From NCBI GenBank assembly GCA_016177305.1, contig JACOVK010000061.1:1-40985 (forward strand): DNA of 40,985 nucleotides, read 5' to 3'. The stretch's first letter is position 1; each line of letters begins with the position of its first letter. The DNA comes from Parcubacteria group bacterium. GTDB lineage: Bacteria > Patescibacteriota > Patescibacteriia > UBA2169. The notes below the pieces were generated by a model. It was not told the origin of the DNA. It saw only the letters and a list, made by a program, of their open reading frames with translations, and made no database searches. This document shows positions 7,991 to 14,004 of this stretch, one piece after another. Position numbers and translations under genes: made by a program.

Positions 7991-8065
7991 GGCAAGCAGC
8001 TCTATGCTCATGCCTCTTCCAGCTGGTCTGTTGATAGAAAAGGAATAAGATCTAAGCTGCTTGCC
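7991..8065 (-). promoter_or_regulatory. Long-range stem in the leader of the Ig-like protein gene
   Basis: GGCAAGCAGCT (7991-8001) and AGCTGCTTGCC (8055-8065) form an 11-bp stem around a 53-nt loop that holds a CCAGCTGG palindrome. On the minus strand the 3' arm is followed by TTTTCTG, resembling a terminator or attenuator. A possible -10 TACAAT (plus 8106-8111) puts the start near 8098, so this would be a ~155-nt leader. A GGAGG lies about 16 nt before the ATG. I recognise no riboswitch class. Confidence 0.45.
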
Positions 8066-8162
8066 TCCTGCAAGCCTTACTACGGACGTTAAAAGAACTA
8101 GCTGTATTGTAGCCTAAAAAAATAAAAAACAAAACACCTAAATTCGCTGGAAAAAGAGCTTC

Positions 8163-8194
8163 TGTGGGTAATGGTGTGCATAGCCTATGGATAA
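8163..8194. other. Three phased DnaA-box-like 9-mers
   Basis: TGTGGGTAA (8163-8171), TGTGCATAG (8175-8183) and TATGGATAA (8186-8194) each match 8 of 9 positions of TGTGNAWAA. They share orientation and are 12 and 11 bp apart, next to an A-rich stretch (8111-8158). They could be weak DnaA sites or chance. Confidence 0.25.
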
Positions 8195-8205
8195 GCTTGG
8201 AAAAT

Positions 8206-8595
8206 TTAAAAATCCATGGGCTCAAACTGGGCCTGGTGGTGCCTGATGCGCAGTTTTCCCGGACCAGAGCCTGGGCTGATGGTAACCACATCAATCCTGA
8301 AGTTCTCTACTCCGTTTAGGCTAATGTAAGCAAAAATTGTCTTCCGAAGCTTTCGTTGTTTTTCAAAATCAATTGATTGCTCCGGAAGGCCGCGCAAATT
8401 TTTGAGCCTGGTTTTTACTTCAACAAAAACGGTTTGGTCCTGGTCCTTGGCAATGATGTCAATCTCCCCAAACCTGCTCGTAAAGTGCTTTTTGAGTATG
8501 CGAAATCCGCGGCGCGACAAATACCATGCCGCAATGTTTTCTCCCCGTGTTCCCAAATTCTGCGAAGCCTGGCCCATCACCCCGAGTAATCCCAC
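8206..8595 (-). CDS. YraN/UPF0102 family nuclease-like protein
   Basis: 129 residues (123 from the second Met). UPF0102/YraN proteins have a restriction-endonuclease-like fold, and their exact role is unsettled. The family signature is clear: LGTRGENIAAWYLSRRGF at the N-terminus, then SRFGEIDIIAKD and TVFVEVKTRL, giving the E...D...EVK (PD-(D/E)XK-like) triad. The 5' end overlaps the upstream membrane-protein gene by 19 bp, so the two are translationally linked. Confidence 0.88.
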   Translation of the reverse strand: MGLLGVMGQASQNLGTRGENIAAWYLSRRGFRILKKHFTSRFGEIDIIAKDQDQTVFVEVKTRLKNLRGLPEQSIDFEKQRKLRKTIFAYISLNGVENFRIDVVTISPGSGPGKLRIRHHQAQFEPMDF

Positions 8596-8975
8596 TTGCC
8601 GGCTTCGCGGCTGATCGCATCCCGGCGCTTCGGTACCACCCTGATTCGGTAATTAAGCGCTAACATCAGCCAAAAAATAGATGCAATCCCCCAGATCAGG
8701 ATAAAAACCGGGGCGCTTAGGTATAGAGTATTAATCTGCCTCAAACTATACAGGATAATGCCGATCAAGCCCATGGTCCAGGCAAAGGAGGAGTATTTCG
8801 CAGCTGCTTTCTTGGCAAAAATATCACCCTTCCTCGCGGACAGGCGGACAATCACGGCAACTGCAATCAAGGCGATGTTCGCCGCCAAAAAAACAGTTGC
8901 CAGATCAGAGGTGAATGGGCCCGGGTTCCGGTTAAAGAGGTATGCGGCGGAAAGGAGATGGAGTATGGTGGCCAT
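8577..8975 (-). CDS. Small multi-pass membrane protein, unknown
   Basis: 132 residues, family not recognised. Three clear hydrophobic helices are visible: about 24-44 (ATVFLAANIALIAVAVIVRL), 64-80 and 85-107 (APVFILIWGIASIFWLMLAL). A basic loop (RLSARKGDIFAKKAAAK) lies between the first two, and the tail is basic. It lies 2 bp after the methyltransferase stop and overlaps yraN, so all three genes probably share one mRNA. Confidence 0.7.
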   Translation of the reverse strand: MATILHLLSAAYLFNRNPGPFTSDLATVFLAANIALIAVAVIVRLSARKGDIFAKKAAAKYSSFAWTMGLIGIILYSLRQINTLYLSAPVFILIWGIASIFWLMLALNYRIRVVPKRRDAISREAGKWDYSG

Positions 8976-8977
8976 AA

Positions 8978-9523
8978 TTACTGTTGTGCAAGTACCAACC
9001 CAAAATGGTACCTTCCGGCGTCAATAGACGCCTGCTCTGCAAAACCCGCGCTTGCGGCAAGCGCGAGAACGCGGTCCCTGCTTACCCGAGCCTGGGGAGC
9101 CGGGCCAATGCCGGTTTGCCCGGGCAGCCAGTCAACCACAAGCAGGATGCCTTCTTTCTTCAGGGAGCGCTTTGCTTCCGCGAATACCGCAGTTTTGTTC
9201 GCAACTAAGAACAGTATATTCACGAGGAGCACGGCGTCAAGGGACGCGGTCGCGATCTGTGTTGCTCCAAGAATTTCCAAATCAGACCACATAGTGATGA
9301 TGTTGGTGATGCCCGCAACCTGCGCCTCTTTCTTAACTTGCTCCAAAACCGTCTTTTGCACGTCAACCGCGTATACCCTGCCCTTTGGCCCGACCGCGCG
9401 GCTTGCGGCAAATGCCATGTACCCCGAGCCGCACCCCAAATCGGCAACCTGGCCGCCGGGCTGCAGGTTGATTTGTTGGATAATGCGGTCTGGGTTCAAA
9501 AATGTTGCGTCTTGGTTCGCCAT
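8978..9523 (-). CDS. Class I SAM-dependent methyltransferase
   Basis: 181 residues from the chosen ATG. Motif I VADLGCGSGYMAFAAS binds SAM. Motif II is VYAVDVQ, and the later block ASLDAVLLVNILFLV plus LKKEGILLVVDWLP matches the UbiE/Methyltransf_31-type Rossmann fold. The substrate cannot be told. I chose ATG 9523 over the longer frame (9562), because a -10 box lies at 9533-9538 and the gdhA terminator overlaps the longer frame. This makes the mRNA nearly leaderless. First gene of a three-gene run with the membrane protein and yraN. Confidence 0.85.
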   Translation of the reverse strand: MANQDATFLNPDRIIQQINLQPGGQVADLGCGSGYMAFAASRAVGPKGRVYAVDVQKTVLEQVKKEAQVAGITNIITMWSDLEILGATQIATASLDAVLLVNILFLVANKTAVFAEAKRSLKKEGILLVVDWLPGQTGIGPAPQARVSRDRVLALAASAGFAEQASIDAGRYHFGLVLAQQ

Positions 9524-9532
9524 ATGCTTTTT

Positions 9533-9538
9533 AGTATA
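9533..9538 (-). promoter_or_regulatory. -10 box immediately before the methyltransferase ATG
   Basis: TATACT on the minus strand, 9 nt before the ATG at 9523, so transcription would start within a few nt of the start codon. The -35 region is poor. Confidence 0.4.
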
Positions 9539-9562
9539 CAACAAAATGAGCTTATCCGCCAC

Positions 9563-9594
9563 CTAAAACCACCACGAAAGGGGGATGGTTTTAG
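9563..9594 (-). terminator. Intrinsic terminator after gdhA
   Basis: The 9-bp stem CTAAAACCA (9563-9571)/TGGTTTTAG (9586-9594) is extended by an inner CC/GG pairing and has a TTTT tract on the minus strand. Confidence 0.65.
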
Positions 9595-9627
9595 TTTTAA
9601 TTCGCGCAACAACCTTTTAGGTATTAT

Positions 9628-10848
9628 TTACTCCATCGCATCAACAATCCTCCGAACCGCAACCATAAACGCGGCAGTGCGCAGCTCAACTCCGTGTTTC
9701 TTGTGCGTATCCCAAACAGCGTTGAACGCGTTTTTCATAACCAACTCAAGCTTGGCAAGCACTTCCCGCTCGCTCCAGTGCTCCCGAGCGAGGTTCTGGC
9801 CCCACTCAAAGTAGCTCACCGTGACCCCGCCGGCGTTCGTGAGCACGTCCGGAGCAACGTAGATTTTTTTTGACCAAAGGATCCCGTCTGCCTCGGGCGT
9901 GGTGGGCCCGTTCGCAAGCTCCAAAACAATCTTTGCGCGGACAGCGCCCGCATTCTCCGCGGTAATCTGGTTCTCAAGCGCGGCCGGAACCAAGATATCG
10001 CACTCCTGCTCTAACATTTCCTGATTCGTGACCTTGGTTCCGGCCGCATAGTCAATCACCGAACCTTTTTCCTGCTTGGCTTTCATAACCGCTTCAAGGT
10101 CCAGGCCGTTCGCGTCGTACACCCCGCCTTTTGAATCTGAAACACCCGCGATAACATACCCAGCGCGTTGCACGAGCTGTGCGAAGTGGTAACCCACGTT
10201 TCCAAACCCCTGAATAACAACCCGCCTTCCGGCTGACTGCATGCCCAGAGAGGCCGCAAGCTCTTCCAGCACGTAAAAGCCGCCCTGTCCGGTTGCCGTG
10301 CCCCGGCCCTCGCTTCCGCCGTACTCAAGGGATTTTCCGGTAAATGCTGCCGCTGTCTTGTCGCCGCTAATTTTTCCGTACTCATCCGCCATCCAGTCCA
10401 TGATTTTCGGATTGGTGTTTACGTCCGGCGCTGGCACGTCTTGGTGCGGGCCAATGTGCTGCGCCATGTTCTGCACCCAGCCGCGCGCGAGCCTTTCCAG
10501 TTCGGATTGCGAAAGCTCTTTCGGGTTCACGGAAACTCCGCCCTTGCCCCCGCCCATAGGAATGTTTACGACCGCGGTTTTGATGGCCATCCAGAACGCC
10601 AAGGCTTTTACCTCGTCCAAATCCACCTGCGGGTGGAAACGGATGCCGCCCTTGTATGGGCCCCTCGCGTTGTTGAATTGCACGCGGTAGCCCTTGAATG
10701 ATTTCTGTGAACCATCATCCATGGCGACCGGGATATCAAACTCATAGATGCGGTCCGGCTCTTTGAGCTTCGCAACCTCGCCCAAATCAAGTCCGAGATG
10801 GGCGGCGGCACCGTCCAATTGCCGCATTGCGTTACTGAATGCTAACAT
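9628..10848 (-). CDS. gdhA: Glutamate dehydrogenase
   Basis: 406 residues. It catalyses reversible glutamate to 2-oxoglutarate plus ammonia with NAD(P). The substrate loop KGGIRFHPQVD and the catalytic-lysine segment IPMGGGKGGVSVNP are intact. The HIGPHQDVPAPDVNTNP block follows, and the Rossmann domain has the nucleotide motif VIQGFGNVGYH. The length fits the hexameric small-subunit class. The start is ATG 10848 (LAFSNAMRQ follows); the longer frame adds ten residues unlike the family. It follows trxB by about 60 bp that contain a 14-bp palindrome, so it may have its own control. Confidence 0.95.
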   Translation of the reverse strand: MLAFSNAMRQLDGAAAHLGLDLGEVAKLKEPDRIYEFDIPVAMDDGSQKSFKGYRVQFNNARGPYKGGIRFHPQVDLDEVKALAFWMAIKTAVVNIPMGGGKGGVSVNPKELSQSELERLARGWVQNMAQHIGPHQDVPAPDVNTNPKIMDWMADEYGKISGDKTAAAFTGKSLEYGGSEGRGTATGQGGFYVLEELAASLGMQSAGRRVVIQGFGNVGYHFAQLVQRAGYVIAGVSDSKGGVYDANGLDLEAVMKAKQEKGSVIDYAAGTKVTNQEMLEQECDILVPAALENQITAENAGAVRAKIVLELANGPTTPEADGILWSKKIYVAPDVLTNAGGVTVSYFEWGQNLAREHWSEREVLAKLELVMKNAFNAVWDTHKKHGVELRTAAFMVAVRRIVDAME

Positions 10849-10877
10849 AGCTCTTCGGTGAATATTAAAAATATACA

Positions 10878-10891
10878 AACAAACGTTTGTT
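10878..10891. promoter_or_regulatory. 14-bp palindrome upstream of gdhA
   Basis: The perfect palindrome AACAAACGTTTGTT lies between the trxB stop and gdhA start, next to an AT-rich stretch with TATATT and TAATAT candidates for a -10. An operator is plausible, but no clear promoter spacing was found. Confidence 0.4.
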
Positions 10892-10908
10892 GCTAGCCGC
10901 CGCGGCCG

Positions 10909-11835
10909 CTACGCTGCGGCTTTTTCCAGCCAGCGCTCCGCATCCAGTTCCGCGGCGCAGCCGGAGCCTGCTGCGGTAACTGCCTGGCGGTACTCGTGGT
11001 CGTGCACGTCTCCGGCCGCAAACACGCCGGGGACGCTCGTCATCGTGCGGTCCTTGAGCACCACATACCCTTTTGCATCAAGCTCAAGTTGGCCTTTGAA
11101 AATTTCCGTATTCGGTGTGTGTCCAATGGCCACAAACAATCCCTGGCACGCGATTTCAGATTCTTTGTTGGTCTTGTTGTTTTTCACGCGCACGCCAGTG
11201 ACGGAATTCTCACCGAGCACCTCAATCACTTCCGTGTTCCAAGTGAATTTGATTTTCGGATTTTTCCTGGCGCGCTCCTGCATGTACGCGCTCGCGCGCA
11301 ATGCATCCCGCCGCACCAGCACGGTAATGGTGTTTGCAAACTTGGTGAGGAACAGGCTGTCTTCCATTGCCACGTCTCCGCCGCCGACCAGCACTATGTC
11401 TTTGCCCTTAAAAAAAAACCCGTCGCATGTGGCGCAGCTGGAAACGCCTTTGCCGCGCAGGCGCTGCTCGGATTCCAAACCAAGCCACCGTGCGGACGCG
11501 CCGGTTGCAATAATCACGGCCGCTGCCTGGTATTCGTCCGCCCCAACCCACACAGAAAAAGGCTGCTTGGAAAAATCAACCGTATCAACTGCCTTATCAA
11601 TTATTTTTGTTCCAAAGCGTTCAGCCTGCTTGCGCATCCTGGCCATAAGCTCCGGGCCTTGGATTCCTTCCGGAAAACCCGGATAGTTCTCTACCTCTGT
11701 GGTGAGCGCGAGCTGGCCGCCGATTTCAATACCGCTGAAAAGTGCTGGTTTAAGCTGTGCCCGAGATGCATAAATTGCCGCAGAATACCCCGCGTTTCCG
11801 GATCCAATAATAATAAGTTTATGCGGTTCAGGCAT
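10909..11835 (-). CDS. trxB: Thioredoxin reductase
   Basis: 308-residue FAD/NADPH flavoenzyme that reduces thioredoxin. The FAD-binding motif GSGNAGYSAAIYASRA lies near residues 11-26, the redox-active CATC at 134-137, and the NADPH-domain GGGDVAMEDSLFL with RRDALRAS further on. The C-terminal FAD motif GVFAAGDVHDHEYRQ is intact. The gene lies 21 bp after trxA, and the gap carries a perfect 14-bp palindrome. Confidence 0.96.
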   Translation of the reverse strand: MPEPHKLIIIGSGNAGYSAAIYASRAQLKPALFSGIEIGGQLALTTEVENYPGFPEGIQGPELMARMRKQAERFGTKIIDKAVDTVDFSKQPFSVWVGADEYQAAAVIIATGASARWLGLESEQRLRGKGVSSCATCDGFFFKGKDIVLVGGGDVAMEDSLFLTKFANTITVLVRRDALRASAYMQERARKNPKIKFTWNTEVIEVLGENSVTGVRVKNNKTNKESEIACQGLFVAIGHTPNTEIFKGQLELDAKGYVVLKDRTMTSVPGVFAAGDVHDHEYRQAVTAAGSGCAAELDAERWLEKAAA

Positions 11836-11837
11836 AG

Positions 11838-11856
11838 TTTTGGCTAATATTAGCCT
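11838..11856. repeat. Repeated palindrome TTTTGGCTAATATTAGCCT, copy A
   Basis: The 14-bp palindrome GGCTAATATTAGCC (11842-11855) lies inside the trxA-trxB gap. The 19-bp string is identical at 12509-12527. Degenerate versions starting TTTTGGCTA occur at 12012-12029 (inside trxA) and 12331-12348. It could be an operator, a protein-binding repeat or an origin-associated repeat. Confidence 0.7.
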
Positions 11857-12177
11857 TTAATTAGCTACTGAATCTAATTTTACCTTTATATCTTCTTTTT
11901 TATGAAGCCCAACCAATACTTCGGCGGGTTTTCCGTCTTTAAATATAATGATTGTTGGAATACTCATAACCCCGTACCGGGAGCTTGATTCTTGATTCTC
12001 ATCAACGTTTATTTTGGCTATTTTTAGCCCTTTTTCCTCATCAGAAAGCTCATTAATAATGGGCCCTTGGATTTTGCACGGCCCGCACCATGGAGCCCAA
12101 AAATCAACAAGTACCACGCCCGAGACCTGCTCAACTTCTTGTTTAAAATTTTGATCAGTAAGTTCTATTGCTGGCAT
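11857..12177 (-). CDS. trxA: Thioredoxin
   Basis: 106-residue thioredoxin, the disulfide reductase partner of TrxB. The active site WAPWCGPCK has its cysteines at residues 31 and 34. The VDFWAPW strand and the cis-proline segment MSIPTIIIFKDGK are present. Length and order are typical. First gene of trxA-trxB, driven by the promoter at 12258-12286. The mRNA leader is folded (12199-12243), and no Shine-Dalgarno precedes the ATG, only an A-rich tract. Confidence 0.97.
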   Translation of the reverse strand: MPAIELTDQNFKQEVEQVSGVVLVDFWAPWCGPCKIQGPIINELSDEEKGLKIAKINVDENQESSSRYGVMSIPTIIIFKDGKPAEVLVGLHKKEDIKVKLDSVAN

Positions 12178-12198
12178 GTGTTTTTTATTAACGATGTA

Positions 12199-12243
12199 GG
12201 GCGAGCGAAATGCAAAGCTAAAAGCTTAGCATTTCCGATGCCC
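12199..12243 (-). promoter_or_regulatory. Structured 5' leader of trxA
   Basis: A hairpin made of GGGC (12199-12202)/GCCC (12240-12243), an internal loop, GAAATGC (12207-12213)/GCATTTC (12229-12235), an A-A mismatch and an inner AAGCT/AGCTT. It starts about 8 nt into the predicted mRNA and ends about 20 nt before the ATG. It could act as an RNA stabiliser or translational control element. Confidence 0.55.
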
Positions 12244-12257
12244 ACGAGCTAGTATAT

Positions 12258-12286
12258 ATTATAATTTTAATTCAGCATACTGTCTA
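12258..12286 (-). promoter_or_regulatory. Sigma70-type promoter of trxA
   Basis: On the minus strand TAGACA (plus 12281-12286), a 17-nt spacer and a perfect TATAAT (plus 12258-12263). Predicted start near 12251. Confidence 0.8.
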
Positions 12287-12415
12287 ATAGTAATAATTAT
12301 AGTACTGTGGAAGAAGTGGAAAAGGCTGTTTTTTGGCTAACAGTAGGAATAAACAGGAAATAATTTTTACTAATAACTGTGGTGCGTTGGGGGAGTATAC
12401 TATGGAGTCTTTGTG

Positions 12416-12451
12416 TATAACATTTGTCAGGAAAAATCCTGACAAGTTATA
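12416..12451. repeat. Strong inverted repeat in the origin-candidate region
   Basis: TTGTCAGGA (12424-12432)/TCCTGACAA (12437-12445) with an AAAA loop, extended by TATAAC/GTTATA outside (12416-12421 and 12446-12451). Because of the symmetry each strand shows TTGTCA and a TTATAA- or TTATAC-like hexamer 17 nt (plus) or 19 nt (minus) away. It could be a bidirectional promoter or a binding site. Confidence 0.5.
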
Positions 12452-12508
12452 ACAAGCACATGCGCACAGAAAATAAACAAACACCTGTTGAGTTTTACAC
12501 AGGGAATA

Positions 12509-12527
12509 TTTTGGCTAATATTAGCCT
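12509..12527. repeat. Repeated palindrome TTTTGGCTAATATTAGCCT, copy B
   Basis: Identical over 19 bp to 11838-11856. It sits between two DnaA-box-like 9-mers (12493-12501 and 12526-12534) in the gene-free region. Confidence 0.7.
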
Positions 12528-12610
12528 ATTCACAGGAAATCCACAGGCAATGTGGATAACATTTTAGTGCTATTTTTGCGAGATAGTTATGTTATATTTT
12601 TCTTGACAAA

Positions 12611-12648
12611 CCAAAGATACCCCTGGTTGTGACCAGAGGTATCTTTGG
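12611..12648 (-). terminator. Stem-loop at the 3' end of tRNA-Ala(CGC)
   Basis: CCAAAGATACC (12611-12621)/GGTATCTTTGG (12638-12648) with inner CTGGT/ACCAG, giving a 16-bp stem with one mismatch. Its first bases are the CCA of the tRNA. The T-tract after it is poor, so it may be a processing signal as much as a terminator. Confidence 0.6.
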
Positions 12649-12721
12649 TGGACCTGAGGAGAATTGAACTCCTGGCCTTCGCAATGCGAATGCGACGCTC
12701 TACCAGCTGAGCTACAGGCCC
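12646..12721 (-). tRNA. tRNA-Ala(CGC)
   Basis: 76 nt. Acceptor GGGCCTG/CAGGTCC contains the G3.U70 pair that specifies alanine. Anticodon arm TCGCA-TTCGCAT-TGCGA reads CGC. A73 and CCA are encoded. Last tRNA of a three-tRNA run on the minus strand. Confidence 0.95.
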
Positions 12722-12795
12722 GCGTCAGCCGCGCGTTGCGGCTTCCGTATCCGGGCTTCGCCCGAATACTCCAGCCTCCACACGCGTCTTCCTTT

Positions 12796-12843
12796 CAGAT
12801 TTTTTCTTAACTCCGCTAAACGCGGAGCCCAAGAAAAAATCTG
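12796..12843. repeat. Covarying hairpin repeat, copy 2
   Basis: Outer arms AGATTTTTTCTT (12797-12808) and AAGAAAAAATCT (12831-12842), extended by C12796-G12843. The internal loop is AA/CCC and the inner stem CTCCGC/GCGGAG with loop TAAAC. Compared with copy 1 at 30-74 the inner stem differs in paired positions but still pairs. The preceding bases share a TCTTCCT string with copy 1. A further hairpin (GTAT-C-CGGGC/GCCCG-A-ATAC, 12747-12769) lies between this copy and tRNA-Ala(CGC). Confidence 0.75.
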
Positions 12844-12860
12844 CGAGAGAGTTTTTAATT

Positions 12861-12876
12861 TGTTCAATACTGAACA
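12861..12876 (-). terminator. Possible terminator or processing hairpin after tRNA-Arg
   Basis: TGTTCA-ATAC-TGAACA, starting a few nt after the tRNA-Arg CCA. The minus strand continues AATTAAAAA, so there is no T-tract until the hairpin repeat. Weak. Confidence 0.3.
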
Positions 12877-12879
12877 GTT

Positions 12880-12955
12880 TGGTGTCCTCACCAGGACTTG
12901 AACCCGGATCAATGGCTTAGGACGCCACTGCTCTATCCAATTGAGCTATGAGGAC
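12880..12955 (-). tRNA. tRNA-Arg(CCT)
   Basis: 76 nt. Fully paired acceptor GTCCTCA/TGAGGAC, D-arm AGCTCAATTGGATAGAGC with the A20 typical of arginine tRNAs, anticodon arm GTGGC-GTCCTAA-GCCAT reading CCT, T-loop TTCAAGT, encoded CCA. Confidence 0.95.
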
Positions 12956-13022
12956 GCGATGTAGTCGGATTACATATTTTCTTCGCGTGCAGGTTTGGCC
13001 GCATCAAATTTTTGTTTAAAAA

Positions 13023-13051
13023 TTGACATATTTAATCAAAAATGTTATTAT
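13023..13051 (+). promoter_or_regulatory. Near-consensus plus-strand promoter, antisense to tRNA-Ala
   Basis: TTGACA (13023-13028), a 17-nt spacer and TATTAT (13046-13051). The predicted start near 13058 points into tRNA-Ala(GGC) and the 13172-13852 gene, both on the other strand. No plus-strand ORF follows. A second TTGACA lies at 13076-13081 without a good -10. Confidence 0.45.
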
Positions 13052-13104
13052 TTTGTTCAACCCATCATGATTTTTTTGACATTTTTAACGAATTATGGTA
13101 TTTC

Positions 13105-13181
13105 TGGTGGACCCGGCGGGGCTCGAACCCGCGACCTTTAGTATGCCATACTAACGCTCTAACCAGCTGAGCTACGGGCCC
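13105..13181 (-). tRNA. tRNA-Ala(GGC)
   Basis: 77 nt. Acceptor GGGCCCG/CGGGTCC carries the alanine G3.U70 pair. Anticodon arm TTAGT-ATGGCAT-ACTAA reads GGC, T-loop TTCGAGC, CCA encoded. Its first ten bases overlap the end of the upstream protein gene, whose stop codon TAG lies at tRNA positions 8-10. Confidence 0.95.
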
Positions 13182-13852
13182 AAATGTATTATTTTAGGTA
13201 TTTCTTGAAGCTCAAGTAGTATGTCCGCTGAAAAATAATTAATCCTGCAAACTCCCTTATAATCTGGTTTTTTTGATGGTTTTCCTATGGTTCGGGGATC
13301 AATTCTTGCTTTGTAGAATAGAGTCAGCGGAATTAATGTTATGTTTGACCAAAACAACTCAAGCGAACCAATATTTTGATCAGCGCGGCACTGTATTGTG
13401 CACCTGAATTTCATCTCATCAATAGTATAGCAGTTACGGAGAAGGCGCAAGAATAAGCTTATAATGAAAGGCGAGGAGTTTCCAAACGTAATGACCCCTC
13501 GGGTTTTTGATGACCCCTCGGTTATATATAGCAGAGCGAGCGCTATTTTTGCGATGTCAGGATTATAGAGCGCTGATGCGAGGGCGGCGTTGCGTTGTCG
13601 GATTATTTGCATGTAGGCAACGCGCCTCGTTCTGTTGGTCGCCGCAGCATATGTGCGAGCTCGGGCAAGGTTGTCAAGAATCAATACCCTCATTTTTTGT
13701 TCGTACCAGCCTGGAAGTTTAATATCTCTGCACCAGTGGGAAAGGGTTCCTTTTGAGATAGGCACCTTAACCGCTTTCTGGATTTCAGCATATGTCCCCC
13801 CTTTTTTTCGCAGCGAAACAACTTTTTTTTTGATGCGTTTGTGGTATGCCAT
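13172..13852 (-). CDS. HTH protein with homing-endonuclease-like domain
   Basis: 226 residues. Residues about 1-45 are a basic helix-turn-helix (KKVVSLRKKGGTYAEIQKAV then ISKGTLSHWCRD), like resolvase or transposase HTHs. Residues about 100-215 match a widespread uncharacterised bacterial/archaeal family with the pattern ALLYITEGSS, FGNSSPFIISLFLRLL and LELFWSNIT, which resembles LAGLIDADG-type folds (from memory, not searched). The stop codon lies inside tRNA-Ala(GGC). The promoter at 13859-13887 leaves only 6 nt before the ATG. Probably DNA-binding and possibly part of a mobile or homing element; the function is unproven. Confidence 0.6.
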   Translation of the reverse strand: MAYHKRIKKKVVSLRKKGGTYAEIQKAVKVPISKGTLSHWCRDIKLPGWYEQKMRVLILDNLARARTYAAATNRTRRVAYMQIIRQRNAALASALYNPDIAKIALALLYITEGSSKTRGVITFGNSSPFIISLFLRLLRNCYTIDEMKFRCTIQCRADQNIGSLELFWSNITLIPLTLFYKARIDPRTIGKPSKKPDYKGVCRINYFSADILLELQEIPKIIHLGP

Positions 13853-13858
13853 GATAAT

Positions 13859-13887
13859 ACTGTACCATAGAATGACTGTATGTACAA
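13859..13887 (-). promoter_or_regulatory. Promoter giving a leaderless mRNA for the HTH gene
   Basis: On the minus strand TTGTAC (plus 13882-13887), a 17-nt spacer and TACAGT (plus 13859-13864), then six bases and ATG at 13852. Confidence 0.5.
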
Positions 13888-13958
13888 CATAGGTTCAAAA
13901 CGCAATTCAATATATGTGGTTTTTAAGGGCGCCAATTAATGAGCACTGTTTTTATTAT

Positions 13959-13987
13959 TTTACGAAGAAACCAGGTTCAGGTATAAT
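13959..13987 (+). promoter_or_regulatory. Bactofilin promoter
   Basis: TTTACG (13959-13964), a 17-nt spacer and a perfect TATAAT (13982-13987). The start near 13994 lies downstream of a GGAGG (13988-13992), so that purine string would not be in the mRNA. Confidence 0.65.
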
Positions 13988-14004
13988 GGAGGAATTATTA
14001 ATAA

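Larger units (their letters stand above)
12306..12559. other. Candidate replication origin (DnaA-box cluster)
   Basis: The 468-bp gap 12178-12645 has no gene. It holds DnaA-box matches TGTGTATAA (12412-12420), TTTTACACA (12493-12501) and TGTGGATAA (12551-12559), all fitting TTWTNCACA in one direction or the other. Near matches are TGTGGAAGA (12306-12314) and CTATTCACA (12526-12534). A very AT-rich block with TAG/TAA triplets lies at 12248-12303. Only 4-5 kb away is the rpmH-rnpA-yidD-yidC cluster, which neighbours the origin in many bacteria. dnaA is not in the window and dnaN is 15 kb away. Not proven. Confidence 0.4.

Noticed and set aside
12712..12912. 66-aa ORF between tRNA-Ala and tRNA-Arg
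   Set aside because: It overlaps both tRNAs and the hairpin repeat and shows no protein-like pattern.
13988..13992. GGAGG as Shine-Dalgarno of bactofilin
   Set aside because: It lies 12 nt before the GTG and upstream of the transcription start implied by TATAAT 13982-13987, so it should not be in the mRNA.
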